The translations under genes were made by a program, and so were the position numbers. A DNA stretch of 64,000 nt from CAZRCZ01 sp964598765 (lineage in GTDB: Bacteria; Sumerlaeota; Sumerlaeia; MVZB01; JAJFLK01): positions 124,001 through 188,000 of the forward strand of contig CAZRCZ010000002.1 of NCBI GenBank assembly GCA_964598765.1, given 5' to 3'. The notes beneath the pieces are model-generated. The model was given only the letters and a program-made list of their open reading frames with translations, was not told where the DNA came from and did no database searches. Positions 17,113 through 25,996 of the stretch are shown here, piece after piece; the first letter of the stretch is position 1, and each line of letters opens with the position of its first letter.

Positions 17113-18657
17113 ATGTTCAAATTTCGTGGTTCCGATGTCCTCGATACCGTGATGCGCAACCGATTATTGCTTGGTTTGTTGGCTCTGGAGATTCTAATAC
17201 GGACGCCCGGCGGATACGCCGAGGTTTCAAAAGCCTCCGCGCTTCGTGGCCACAACGTGCCGCGCCCAGCGATTGAAGGTCCCATCACCGGAGGGAAAGG
17301 CAAAACGGGAGGCGCAAGCACGACCTTCGATCTGGCGACGGTCGGTTACGGCGAAGCCGAGTATTTCATATCCGGAACGGCGCGCGCGTTCACGAGCGCC
17401 GCTCCGCTCGAAGCCGACGGCAAGTGGACGGCGACCGAAGGCAACACCGCCCCCTACAAAACCCGCATGGTCGTTTACCGTCCGATTCAAGCCGCCAAGT
17501 TCAACGGCACGGTGATCGTCGAATGGCTGAACGTCAGCGGCGGGTTGGACGCCGCCGCCGATTGGATCATGATGCACACGGAACTGATCCGCGACGGTTT
17601 CGTTTGGGTGGGCGTTTCGGCGCAACGCGTCGGCATCGAGGGGGGACCGGCGTTGATGGGCATCCCGTCCACTCCTCTGAAGACCGCCGACCCGGAACGC
17701 TACGCCTCGCTCACGCATCCGGGGGACAGCTTTTCCTACGACATTTTCTCGCAGGCGGCGCAGGCGATTCGCCAGCGGGGCAACGTGGACCCGCTCGGCG
17801 GTCTGCGCCCCGAAGCCGTGATCGCGGCCGGCGAATCGCAATCCGCGTTCCGCATGGTCACTTACGTCAACGCGATCCACCCCTTGACCGACATTTTTGA
17901 CGGCTTCCTCATTCACAGCCGGGGCGGCAAAGGGATGGGCGCGGCGGCATTGTCGCAAGCGCCCCAAACTCCCGTCAGCGTTCCCGCTTCGGCGCGCATC
18001 CGCGACGACCTGAAAGTTCCCGTGTTCACCTTCCAGACGGAGACCGATCTCACGATGCTCGGTTCCGTCACGGTGCGTCAGGATGACAGCGATCATTTTC
18101 GCCTGTGGGAAGTCGCCGGCACGGCCCACGCCGACAGCTATACCGTCGTCACCGGCATGACCGACCGGGGCGATTCGCCCGACGCCGCGAAACTGGTGGT
18201 CACGACGTCGGTCATTCCCGGAACGTCCTGCGCCGACGCGATCAACTCCGGACCGCAACATTTCGTCCTGAACGCCGCCATTGCCGCGCTGAATAAATGG
18301 GTCCGCAAGGGGGTGGCTCCGCCGATCGCGCCGCGCATCGAAACCAACGGCGACCAACGCGTCGCCATCGCGCGTGGACCGAACGGCAACGCTCTGGGCG
18401 GCATCCGCACGCCTCAATTGGACGTGCCGATTGCGACTTTTTCCGGCGAGGCGCAACCCGGCTCGCCGATGTGCATGCTCTTTGGGAAGACCGTGCCGTT
18501 TGATACAGCGACGCTCGCGTCTTTGTATCCGACTCACGACGCCTACGTCGCCGCATTCAACGCGGCGACCGACCGTGCGGTCAAGGCGGGGTTCATTTTG
18601 GAAGCCGACGCCGCGTTGATGAAAGCCTCAGCCGCGTCCGCGCCGATCCCGCAGTAG
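17113..18657 (+). CDS. Secreted alpha/beta-hydrolase domain protein
   Basis: About 514 residues with an N-terminal hydrophobic signal (RNRLLLGLLALEIL) followed by an alpha/beta-hydrolase domain of the type annotated as 'alpha/beta hydrolase domain-containing' (PF20091-like). The nucleophile elbow is GESQSA near residue 240; a late VAGTAHAD supplies a candidate catalytic histidine. The tail (about residues 430-514) is alanine-rich. Start choice is uncertain: ATGs at 17059, 17089, 17113 and 17152 are in frame; 17113 has an AAAGG motif and places the signal sequence near the N-terminus. Probably periplasmic esterase-like; substrate unknown. It stands alone between unrelated genes. Confidence 0.7.
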   Translation: MFKFRGSDVLDTVMRNRLLLGLLALEILIRTPGGYAEVSKASALRGHNVPRPAIEGPITGGKGKTGGASTTFDLATVGYGEAEYFISGTARAFTSAAPLEADGKWTATEGNTAPYKTRMVVYRPIQAAKFNGTVIVEWLNVSGGLDAAADWIMMHTELIRDGFVWVGVSAQRVGIEGGPALMGIPSTPLKTADPERYASLTHPGDSFSYDIFSQAAQAIRQRGNVDPLGGLRPEAVIAAGESQSAFRMVTYVNAIHPLTDIFDGFLIHSRGGKGMGAAALSQAPQTPVSVPASARIRDDLKVPVFTFQTETDLTMLGSVTVRQDDSDHFRLWEVAGTAHADSYTVVTGMTDRGDSPDAAKLVVTTSVIPGTSCADAINSGPQHFVLNAAIAALNKWVRKGVAPPIAPRIETNGDQRVAIARGPNGNALGGIRTPQLDVPIATFSGEAQPGSPMCMLFGKTVPFDTATLASLYPTHDAYVAAFNAATDRAVKAGFILEADAALMKASAASAPIPQ

Positions 18658-18688
18658 GTTTGATACGGTCGCACAAATTCCATTCAAG

Positions 18689-18745
18689 GGAAATTCGGGG
18701 ACTGGCTCGCGGAGGTTCGTCCGCGTGCCTGTCCCACGAATTTCC
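18689..18745. repeat. Strong hairpin element, about 25-bp arms
   Basis: The 5' arm beginning GGAAATTCGGGGAC pairs with the 3' arm ending GTCCCACGAATTTCC around a short GGTTCG loop, with only a few mismatches. It lies between convergent genes (hydrolase and rpmG), where it could end transcription from both sides, although no T-run follows. It looks like one of the GC-rich REP-type elements. Confidence 0.7.
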
Positions 18746-18763
18746 AGACCTCGAAAGGACTGA

Positions 18764-18946
18764 TTATTTAACTTCCTTGTGAAGTGTGTGCTTACGCTCG
18801 AACTTGCAGTATTTCTTGATTTCCAAGCGGGCGGAGGTGTTTTTGCGGTTTTTGGTGGTGACGTACCGCGAGACGCCGCCGGAGCCGTCGGTCCGGCAGG
18901 TCGTGCATTCCAAGATCGCTTGAACCCGGTTTTGTTGTTTGGCCAT
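18764..18946 (-). CDS. rpmG: 50S ribosomal protein L33
   Basis: 60 residues with the L33 body ..YVTTKNRKNTSARLEIKKYCKFERKHTLHKEVK. Zinc-type L33 has two CxxC pairs; here C14 and C17 form the first pair but the second is only C47 with glutamate at position 50, so the ribbon is incomplete. It is monocistronic as far as visible and has a good promoter at 19007-19036. The usual secE-nusG neighbours are not present. Confidence 0.95.
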   Translation of the reverse strand: MAKQQNRVQAILECTTCRTDGSGGVSRYVTTKNRKNTSARLEIKKYCKFERKHTLHKEVK

Positions 18947-19006
18947 GTTCCCAATCGCTCCTTCCGAATCGCGGCGATGACGGTTCCCGTGCCCACCGCA
19001 AAACCT

Positions 19007-19036
19007 CTTTTATACTTCCAACGGTTGGTATGAGTC
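19007..19036 (-). promoter_or_regulatory. Sigma-70-type promoter of rpmG
   Basis: On the minus strand TTGACT (19031-19036) and TATAAA (19007-19012) are 18 bases apart, about 60 bases upstream of the rpmG ATG. Confidence 0.7.
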
Positions 19037-19120
19037 AACGCTCGAAATTTATCGGCGTTCGGCCTAGAATGGCATCGCGCGGCAAAAACGAGGGGGAGCC
19101 AGTAGGATCGCGGAGAATTA

Positions 19121-19936
19121 ATGAAAGCCAGAGAAACAGTCCGATCCGACACGCCCCGGCGACGCTCGCCGCTCCGGTGGATGCTGATCGCCCTGGGACT
19201 TCTCGTGCTCATCATCATCGGCGGGACGGCGCTGGTGGGATTGTGGTTCGTCCAAAAACTGCGCGCGTTTGAGACTCTGACGCGCGAAGTCGGCGCCGCC
19301 TACGACGAGTTGAACGCGGAATTTCCGTTTGTCCCCCCGCCAAAATCCAAGACGGTTGAGCCGGAGCGACTCTCCGCCTATCTGCGGGTTCACCAAGAAT
19401 GGGTGGATCGAATTCCTGCCCGCGAGGAGAGTTTGGCGCGAAGCGCGCTGAATTCCGGTTCGTTCAACGGCGGCAAAATGATTCGTCTCCTGCAAATCGG
19501 CCACGATTTCATCAAGTCCTCCTCGCAAACGCATCAGGCCGCCTTAAAGGCCGAAAGCATGAGTTTGAACGAGTATTTGTGGATTCATGGATTGGTTCTC
19601 TGTTCGGTGTTCCAAGCCGATCAGCCGGGAGAGCGCGAAGAAACTTTGAACAAAACAATGGCCGGCTTGAAGCGGTTGGCCGAATCGAACAAGCGATTGA
19701 ACGCGAAAGGATTCGGAGCGGAAGAATTGCGGCAAGGGTTGAATGATTTCTACAAGGGATATGAAGTCATTCCCGCCGACGCGTTGGAAAAGTTCGACAC
19801 TTCGCGGTCGCTCGGCGTCGTGATTGATTTGCTGGCGGCGAATCGGGAAGTCACTGGCGGCGACGCGGCGGAATCCCGAAGCCTCGGTCAAACCGTTTCC
19901 GGCCCCGCCGGAAAATTGAAAGCCGCGTCGCCCTGA
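19121..19936 (+). CDS. Single-pass membrane-anchored protein of unknown function
   Basis: 271 residues. A basic N-terminus (MKARETVRSDTPRRRSPLR) is followed by one strong transmembrane helix, residues about 20-43, and then an about 225-residue mostly helical domain predicted to face the periplasm. I recognise no family and see no cysteine pairs or catalytic motif. It lies 13 bases upstream of the PBP1a gene on the same strand, so a role connected with the cell wall is possible but unproven. The ATG has only GGAGA nearby as a ribosome site. Confidence 0.6.
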   Translation: MKARETVRSDTPRRRSPLRWMLIALGLLVLIIIGGTALVGLWFVQKLRAFETLTREVGAAYDELNAEFPFVPPPKSKTVEPERLSAYLRVHQEWVDRIPAREESLARSALNSGSFNGGKMIRLLQIGHDFIKSSSQTHQAALKAESMSLNEYLWIHGLVLCSVFQADQPGEREETLNKTMAGLKRLAESNKRLNAKGFGAEELRQGLNDFYKGYEVIPADALEKFDTSRSLGVVIDLLAANREVTGGDAAESRSLGQTVSGPAGKLKAASP

Positions 19937-19949
19937 CCGCCTTGACGCA

Positions 19950-22430
19950 ATGAACCCAAGCAAAAATTCCCCTACCCGTCGGAAGGGACCCAAAATCCGT
20001 CCTCGCGCGGCGCGATGGTATGTCCTGTTTCTGATCGTCGTCACGTTCGGAACGCTCGGCGCGTCAACCGCCGTCGGTTTTCTTCTCGGCTACGTGGACC
20101 GTCTGCCGCCTATCGAGCGGTTGGAGGATTACAATCCGCAACAATCCAGCGTCATCATGGATCGAAGCGGAGCGCGAGCCATCGGCGAATTCGCCAAGGA
20201 GCGTCGCCACGTCGTTCCCATCGGGGAAATTCCTGAATTGCTGAAGCGCGCCTTTCTCGCCATTGAGGACGACAAGTTTTATCAGCATTACGGTGTGAAT
20301 CTTAAGGCCGTGCTTCGGTCCCTCGTCGCCAATCGCAAGGCCGGCGCCAAGGGACAGGGAGCGAGCACGATCACGATGCAATTGCCGCGCAATATCCTGC
20401 CGGAAGAAGTCGGGCGCGAGAAAAAATGGGAGCGCAAGATCAAGGAAACGTTCATGTCGTTTCAAATCGAGCAACGCTATTCCAAAGATCAAATTCTCGA
20501 ATTTTACCTCAATCATATTTTCATGGGCAAAAACTCCTACGGAATTTACGCGGCGGCGGACACGTATTTCAGCAAGGAGCCGAAGGACTTGACCTTGGCC
20601 GAATGCGCGACGCTCGCGGCAATCCCCAAGGGGCCTTCGATTTTCAATCCGATCACCAACCCCGAAAAGACGGGCGAACGGCGCGATCTGGTCTTGGATC
20701 GAATGAGAAAACTCAAGTGGATCAGCGAGGAGCAATACCAACGCGCAATCAGCACACCGCTGGTGACGCATCCGAGCAAGCCGCGGACCAACGTCGCCAA
20801 CAGTGAATTCCCTTATTTTTCCGACGGGTTGCACCGCGACCTGAACGGGTCTTATCACGTCGAAGACGCGGCGTTGGAGGAAAGCGGCCTGACCATTCAA
20901 TCCACGATCAACCCCCGATACCAGCAAATCGCCGAGGAGGAATTGCGCGCGGGATTGGTTCAAGCGGAGCGGATGTGGAGCGAGGCCAAGAATGGTCAAC
21001 GCTATTGGATGGAATCGGCGGATAATCCGGGACCGCCGCAAGCTGAACAGACGCGCCTGATGAAAATTTCTTCGATCAGGACCACAAATACGCTGGAAGT
21101 CGAATTGGAAGGGTATCGCGGGATCGTGCAGTTCCCGCAGAGGCTTCCCTACTACGAACCGCAAAACATTCTGAGGGCGGGAAATTGGCTCGACGTGAAA
21201 ATCGAGTCGGTCAACCGCGAGAAGAAAACCGTCGAGATTCGTCCCGCCGACACGACGCCGGTGCAAGGAGCCGTGGTCATTCTCGACGCCAAAACTGCGG
21301 ACGTATTGGCGATGGTCGGCGGCGCGGATTTTCACGACGACGCCTCCGCCGGACAATTCAATCGCGCCGTCATCAAGGGGAAACCGGCCGGTTCAACGGT
21401 CAAACCGTTCTTCTACGCCGCCGCGTTGGAACGCGGATTTCAGCCCAACGACATTGTGCTGGACGTTGAGACCATCATTCCCAGCACGCCGGTGGACTAC
21501 AAGCCGCGCAACTATGAGAACCAGTATTTCGGCGCGACGACGCTGATCGAGGCGCTGGAGCACTCGCGCAACGTCTCAACGGTCCGATTATTCTTGATGA
21601 TGGGGGTGAAGAAGACCCTGCCGCAGGTTTGCAAGTTCGATTACCGCCCGGGCGATTCGGGCTGGCGCGCTAAATTTCGCCCCGAAGTGCCCGTCTGCCT
21701 CGGCTCGGTGGACATGACGCCTTACGAAGTTTCGGCGGCGTATCAGACTTTCGTTGGTCAAGGCATCGGCAGAGCGCCGCAGTATTTTAGTTCCATCCTC
21801 GACACGAAACAGCATCCCTTTCTCCTGCCTCAGCCGCAGGAAGCCATCGTCGTTGATCCGGTCGTCGCCTGTCAGATGATCTACATGATGCGGCAGGTCG
21901 TCCTCGGCGGAACGGGAAAATTCGCCATCGGCGACCGTTTCCCCTCGCCTCCATATCCGCCGATCGCGGGGAAGACCGGCACGACGGATGATTGCACCGA
22001 CGCGTGGTTCACCGGATTCACGCCCGATCTCGTGATTTGTTGCTACGTCGGGTTCGACACGCCGCGGACGCTCGGTCCGCAAATGACCGGCGGCAAGGTT
22101 GCCGCGCCGATCTGGGCGAACATCTTCAACCGGATTTACGCCACCCGCGACGATTGGAAAATGGAATTCGACGCGCCGAGCGACGTTGAAAAAGTGGACA
22201 TCTGCGCCAAGACCGGCAAACGGGCTTCCGCCGTCTGTGACCGCCTCGGTCATCGGTTGTATGAGGGAGTTCCCTATCGGATCGGCAAGGCTCCGCGCGA
22301 ACGATGCGACGACGAAACCCTGCCGACGATCACGCCGCGAGGCAAGGGAACGTCCCCCGCCATCGCCGAATCGTCCGAGACCGACACGCCGACCGTGGAC
22401 CCGTCCGTGCTTTCGAATTTGACGCAGTGA
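19950..22430 (+). CDS. Class A penicillin-binding protein (transglycosylase/transpeptidase)
   Basis: 826 residues, a PBP1a-type peptidoglycan synthase. A membrane helix (about residues 23-48) precedes a GT51 transglycosylase domain with AFLAIEDDKFYQHYG and GQGASTITMQLPRNI, then a transpeptidase domain with the serine motif GSTVKPF (near residue 482), EHSRN as the SxN motif, and AGKTGTT (near residue 674). The glycosyltransferase motif is QGASTITMQL rather than the common GGSTITQQL, a mild variation. Length is typical. It is likely co-transcribed with the upstream membrane-anchored protein. Confidence 0.92.
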   Translation: MNPSKNSPTRRKGPKIRPRAARWYVLFLIVVTFGTLGASTAVGFLLGYVDRLPPIERLEDYNPQQSSVIMDRSGARAIGEFAKERRHVVPIGEIPELLKRAFLAIEDDKFYQHYGVNLKAVLRSLVANRKAGAKGQGASTITMQLPRNILPEEVGREKKWERKIKETFMSFQIEQRYSKDQILEFYLNHIFMGKNSYGIYAAADTYFSKEPKDLTLAECATLAAIPKGPSIFNPITNPEKTGERRDLVLDRMRKLKWISEEQYQRAISTPLVTHPSKPRTNVANSEFPYFSDGLHRDLNGSYHVEDAALEESGLTIQSTINPRYQQIAEEELRAGLVQAERMWSEAKNGQRYWMESADNPGPPQAEQTRLMKISSIRTTNTLEVELEGYRGIVQFPQRLPYYEPQNILRAGNWLDVKIESVNREKKTVEIRPADTTPVQGAVVILDAKTADVLAMVGGADFHDDASAGQFNRAVIKGKPAGSTVKPFFYAAALERGFQPNDIVLDVETIIPSTPVDYKPRNYENQYFGATTLIEALEHSRNVSTVRLFLMMGVKKTLPQVCKFDYRPGDSGWRAKFRPEVPVCLGSVDMTPYEVSAAYQTFVGQGIGRAPQYFSSILDTKQHPFLLPQPQEAIVVDPVVACQMIYMMRQVVLGGTGKFAIGDRFPSPPYPPIAGKTGTTDDCTDAWFTGFTPDLVICCYVGFDTPRTLGPQMTGGKVAAPIWANIFNRIYATRDDWKMEFDAPSDVEKVDICAKTGKRASAVCDRLGHRLYEGVPYRIGKAPRERCDDETLPTITPRGKGTSPAIAESSETDTPTVDPSVLSNLTQ

Positions 22431-22434
22431 AAAA

Positions 22435-22510
22435 TGGAGCCCAAAACCAGAATCGAACTGGTGACCTCATGCTTACCATGCATGTGCTCTACCGACTGAG
22501 CTATTTGGGC
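22435..22510 (-). tRNA. tRNA-Thr (anticodon GGT)
   Basis: On the minus strand a complete cloverleaf begins at 22510 (acceptor GCCCAAA pairing with TTTGGGC), with D-arm AGCTCAGTCGGTAGAGC, anticodon loop ATGGTAA (anticodon GGT at 22475-22477), T-loop GTTCGATTC, and an encoded CCA at 22435-22437. Length with CCA is 76. Confidence 0.96.
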
Positions 22511-22575
22511 TTTTGGAAAATTCGGAGTTGGGTTGTCGCGGTCAGGCGCGCGACGACACCCTCACGCGGACATAA

Positions 22576-22872
22576 TTAATTCGGCACGGCGGTTATGGGA
22601 AAGTCGCCGACGCGATACACCTCGACGCGGTTCTTGGTCTGAACCAAGAAAACGCCCTTGCTGTCCATGACTTGCACCGAAACAATCGAGTCGGTAAAGG
22701 TGACCCGATTGACCAATTGCGTGGAGAATACAGTTCCCGCGACTCCGTTCGACGAGCCGCTCTGCGCTAGGGCCGACTGGGCAGGATCAAAATAGGGGCG
22801 GAACGCGATCACGGCGAGCAAAAGCGCGATCAAACCGATAAGCGCTCGCGTCGTTTTGTCAATCTGGGGCAT
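22576..22872 (-). CDS. Short protein with N-terminal membrane anchor, unknown function
   Basis: 98 residues from the ATG at 22872, which has an excellent GAGGAGGTGG ribosome site about eight bases upstream; a longer in-frame ATG at 22974 is less likely. Residues about 10-28 (ALIGLIALLLAVIAFRPYF) are hydrophobic, then a serine/glycine linker and an about 55-residue domain that looks all-beta (VFSTQLVNRVTFTDSIVSVQVMDSKGVFLVQT). Reminiscent of small periplasmic beta proteins, but I recognise no family. It lies just upstream of tRNA-Thr on the same strand. Confidence 0.65.
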   Translation of the reverse strand: MPQIDKTTRALIGLIALLLAVIAFRPYFDPAQSALAQSGSSNGVAGTVFSTQLVNRVTFTDSIVSVQVMDSKGVFLVQTKNRVEVYRVGDFPITAVPN

Positions 22873-23060
22873 GGAACCACCTCCTCGGCCTCGTTCGTCG
22901 CCCGGGGAAAACCGGACGCGGGGAATTCGGATAATACCGCCTTTCTTATAGCCATCGGGGGCGGGGAATGTCAATCTCTCCTTGAGCGCGCGGGATTTGT
23001 TTTTTCGGCTTGCGCGGGATGGGGCGAATCGCCAAACTTCCCTCCGATTTCTCGCGCCCG

Positions 23061-23795
23061 ATGACCTCGATGATGAACGATCCCCATCCCGTGACGCAAT
23101 CCCATCTCTTGCCCGCCGATCCCCTCGTCTCCATTGTCGTTCCCATTTTCAACGAAGCGGCGCTGATCGGGCGAGTCTTGGAGCGCGTCCGCGCGCTCCC
23201 TTTTCGCAAGCAACTTATTTTGGTGGACGATTGCTCGACCGACGGGACAGCGGAAATCTTGGGGCGCGAAAAATCCAAATCCGACACAATCGTTTTGAGG
23301 CACGACCAGAATCGGGGCAAAGGAGCGGCAATCCGCACCGGATTGGCGCGCGCCGTCGGCGAGATTGTGCTGATTCAGGACGCGGACCTCGAATACAACC
23401 CCGAAGAGCTTCCGCCGTTGCTCGATCCGATCATCCAAGGCAAGGCCAACGTCGTGTATGGATCCCGCTTCTTAGGTGAGGTTAAGAAGATGCGGTTCCA
23501 AAATCGGGTGGCGAATTGGTTGTTGGCGCGGCTGGTTTCGATTCTCTATGGACAACGGATCACCGACGAAGCCACGGCCTACAAAGTCTTTCGCGGAGAT
23601 CTGATCCGGTCCCTTGATCTCCGATGCAACCGCTATGAATTCTGCCCGGAAGTCACGGCCAAGGTTTTGAAACGCGGGGAAAAAATCGTCGAGCTTCCCG
23701 TCACCTTTACCGCCCGCACCGTCGAGGAGGGAAAAAAAATTGGATGGAAGGATTTCTTTCAGGCGATCTGGACGTTGCTGAAATATCGTTTTTAG
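23061..23795 (+). CDS. Family 2 glycosyltransferase (dolichyl-phosphate-mannose-synthase-like)
   Basis: About 244 residues. GT-A fold markers in order: SIVVPIFNEAALIGRVLE, LILVDDCSTDGTAEIL, NRGKGAAIRTGLARA, the metal-binding QDADLEYNPEEL, and VYGSRFLG. Such enzymes move a sugar from a nucleotide to polyprenyl phosphate or a glycan. No membrane helix is present, so it acts on the cytoplasmic face. The start is uncertain among ATGs at 23010, 23061, 23070 and 23073, none with a strong ribosome site. It is divergent from the 98-residue protein gene. Confidence 0.85.
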   Translation: MTSMMNDPHPVTQSHLLPADPLVSIVVPIFNEAALIGRVLERVRALPFRKQLILVDDCSTDGTAEILGREKSKSDTIVLRHDQNRGKGAAIRTGLARAVGEIVLIQDADLEYNPEELPPLLDPIIQGKANVVYGSRFLGEVKKMRFQNRVANWLLARLVSILYGQRITDEATAYKVFRGDLIRSLDLRCNRYEFCPEVTAKVLKRGEKIVELPVTFTARTVEEGKKIGWKDFFQAIWTLLKYRF

Positions 23796-23903
23796 CCGCG
23801 AAGATGAGCAAAAGGCGCAAGAATAACTCGCGAAACTTTGATTTCGCTCCTCCTGTTCTTATGGGATTGTAGATTCCTTTCAAATTCACAAGGAGGTGCG
23901 ATC

Positions 23904-24145
23904 ATGAAATACAACGAAATATACGAAGCGGAATCCTCCTTTCGGGCGGACCAGCAAACGTCGTAAGGGATTCCCGTCCGAAGCGCACGTCAAACGCGGC
24001 GAACGCATCGTGCACGGAAACAGGGAGCTCAGCGAGAAGCTGGGAAGAAATGACTTGTGTCCTTGCGGTTCGGGTCACCGGTTTCAAAAACTGTTGCATG
24101 AGGACAGGTCGTTTCGACGGTTCGCCACGCGACGACTACTTTTAG
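23904..24145 (+). pseudogene. Small SEC-C motif protein, broken by two same-direction frameshifts
   Basis: A strong AAGGAGGTG precedes the ATG at 23904. Frame 1 gives MKYNEIYEAESSFRADQ.. and stops at 23964; the continuing similarity shifts to a second frame (..TSKRRKGFPSEAHVKRGER.. to GRNDLCPCGSGHR, the SEC-C zinc motif) and then near 24082 to a third frame (FKNCCMRTGRFDGSPRDDYF, stop at 24143-24145). Joined, these make an about 80-residue SEC-C protein with the full CxCx8CC-type cysteine set. Each shift equals one extra base, at G-rich 23944-23950 and the TTT at 24082. Either a pseudogene, sequencing error in homopolymers, or, less likely, frameshifting. A good terminator follows. Confidence 0.7.
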
Positions 24146-24192
24146 GGAAAAGTAACGTTCAGAAACGAACTCTTGAGTGAGTTGAATTGGTC

Positions 24193-24233
24193 GCCGCAGA
24201 TTGTCAATCAGTCTGCGGCGGCTTTTTTATTTT
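24193..24233 (+). terminator. Rho-independent terminator
   Basis: GCCGCAGA (24193-24200) pairs with TCTGCGGC (24212-24219), followed by GGC and TTTTTTATTTT. It ends the SEC-C transcription unit and overlaps the stop codon of the convergent inositol-phosphatase gene. Confidence 0.9.
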
Positions 24234-25060
24234 GACGCTCGGACAAATTTTGAACCCAGAACAGTTCGAAGGACTTTTAACATTTCTTTATGAATTTTCG
24301 GATTCGCCGCGACGACCGACGGATTGAAAAGGTCCACCGGTTGGCCGTCGTAGTCGGTCACTTTTCCGCCCGCTTCGGTCACGAGCAAAATCCCCGCGAC
24401 GACGTCCCAGACGTGAAGCCTTGGCTCGTAGTAGCCGTCAAATTGTCCCGCCGCAACCAGCGCGAGGTCCATCGCCGCCGAGCCGAATCGCCGGATGCCA
24501 TGCGTCCGCTCCAGAAACGCCGCAAGGACCTTCATCAAATCCTTCAGCCTTTGTCGGCGGTCGTAGGGAAATCCGGTGGCGATCAGGCTTTCGCCAAGCA
24601 CCGCCGTCGAAGAAACGCGAAGCCGGTCGCGGTTGCGAAGCGCGCCCCGTCCCTTGAAGGCGTGATAGATATGGCCGCGCAAAGGATCCATGACAATCCC
24701 CGCGACCGGCTCCCCGTCCCGAAGCACACCGAGCGAAAGGGAATAATGATCGAGGCCGTGCGCATAGTTCGTCGTGCCGTCCAGCGGATCGAGCACCCAC
24801 GCATACCCCCCTTCGGGCCGGTCGCCGTTCCATCCCTCCTCGCCGATGAGCGCATGATCTGGATGCCGCTTGCGGAGATATTCGAACACCCGCCTTTCGC
24901 TCTCGCGGTCGGCCTTCGTGACCAGATCAATCGCCCCCTTTTTCTCGATGCTCTTGAGACGGCGATGATGCTTGGCCAGAACGCCGACGCCGATCTCGGC
25001 GGCGTGAAGAAGGGATTGCTCAATGGTTCGATCACGAAATGGTTTTTCTTGGCGACGCAT
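24227..25060 (-). CDS. Inositol monophosphatase family protein (SuhB-like)
   Basis: 277 residues. The metal-binding signatures are intact: DLVTKADRESE, LIGEEGW, WVLDPLDGTTNYAHG and HVWDVVAGILLVTEAGG. The family hydrolyses inositol phosphates and related sugar or nucleotide monophosphates using Mg2+. Length is typical. A second family member of the CysQ type lies at 40484. The stop codon lies in the T-run of the opposing terminator. Substrate not determined by sequence. Confidence 0.88.
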   Translation of the reverse strand: MRRQEKPFRDRTIEQSLLHAAEIGVGVLAKHHRRLKSIEKKGAIDLVTKADRESERRVFEYLRKRHPDHALIGEEGWNGDRPEGGYAWVLDPLDGTTNYAHGLDHYSLSLGVLRDGEPVAGIVMDPLRGHIYHAFKGRGALRNRDRLRVSSTAVLGESLIATGFPYDRRQRLKDLMKVLAAFLERTHGIRRFGSAAMDLALVAAGQFDGYYEPRLHVWDVVAGILLVTEAGGKVTDYDGQPVDLFNPSVVAANPKIHKEMLKVLRTVLGSKFVRASK

Positions 25061-25296
25061 GGCGCGAGGATTCTAAACGCAAAGTCGCAGGCAGGCAAAG
25101 TGGAAAATGTGTCCTTAAAATGAGATGTCTCGCTGATAAAATAGGCATCCATGACCTTGGCTCAACGATCTCCAACCATCCGGTTTGAGGTTTTCTTTTT
25201 AGAAATTTCGTTGCGTTCACTTCTCCGCCTTGCCATTCTCTTGCCGATCGTCAAATTGGAAACCGGGGGGTTCTTCGGAAACAGGGGAGGCATGAA

Positions 25297-25950
25297 ATGA
25301 TAAAGCATTTACCCAACGTCTCAAACTCGTGTCGCGGTCAGGTCTTGAAAATCCTCGGAATTGGATGCGGCATTTTCGTCCTCTTGGCGATCGCGGTCGG
25401 CATCTTCATCGCTCTGCATTTCCGGACTTGGGCCGCCAATGCCGCCCAAAAGGTCATCATGGCGGTCATGGATCAATCCGAACTTCCGGAGGATCAGAAA
25501 AAGGCCATCATCTCGCAGGCCGATGATTTGACCACCGGATTCAAGGAAGGGCGCGTGACGATGCAACAAATCGGGCAAGTGGGGGAGAAATTCGGGAAAA
25601 GCCCCTTGCTTCAAGCGGCATTGCTTATGTATTCCGACGTCCATTACATCGAACATTCAAAGCTGGATGAAGAGGCGAAAAAGAGCGCCTCGCTTAATTT
25701 GCAACGAGTTTCGCGCGGGGTGATGGAAGGAAAGATCGGCCAAGGGGCCGTTCAGGATCTCATGCGACCCCTCATGACGACGGATCCGCGCGGGCAACAA
25801 AGACTCAAGCCGGAAATCACTGATCAGGAAAGAGCGGCGCTACTTGAAGCCGCGAAAAAAATGGCCGACGAGGCAAAGATTTCCAGCGAACCGTATCAGG
25901 CGGATTTCGCGGGAGAATTCAAAAAGATTGTTGATTCCGTTCTTCATTAG
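25297..25950 (+). CDS. Membrane-anchored helical protein of unknown function
   Basis: 217 residues. A strong transmembrane helix (about residues 17-42, ILGIGCGIFVLLAIAVGIFIAL) is followed by an about 170-residue helical domain that probably lies in the periplasm. GGGGAGG lies about ten bases before the ATG. No family is recognised; the layout resembles the other unknown single-pass protein at 19121, without evident sequence similarity. It ends 46 bases before the oxidoreductase gene on the same strand. Confidence 0.6.
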   Translation: MIKHLPNVSNSCRGQVLKILGIGCGIFVLLAIAVGIFIALHFRTWAANAAQKVIMAVMDQSELPEDQKKAIISQADDLTTGFKEGRVTMQQIGQVGEKFGKSPLLQAALLMYSDVHYIEHSKLDEEAKKSASLNLQRVSRGVMEGKIGQGAVQDLMRPLMTTDPRGQQRLKPEITDQERAALLEAAKKMADEAKISSEPYQADFAGEFKKIVDSVLH

Positions 25951-25996
25951 GGAAAAAGCTTCCTTCTCCCTCTCAAGCCGAGTTTAATGATCGGCC

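Noticed and set aside
23794..23880. Promoter for the SEC-C gene (TTGATT near 23838)
   Set aside because: No -10 box at acceptable spacing.
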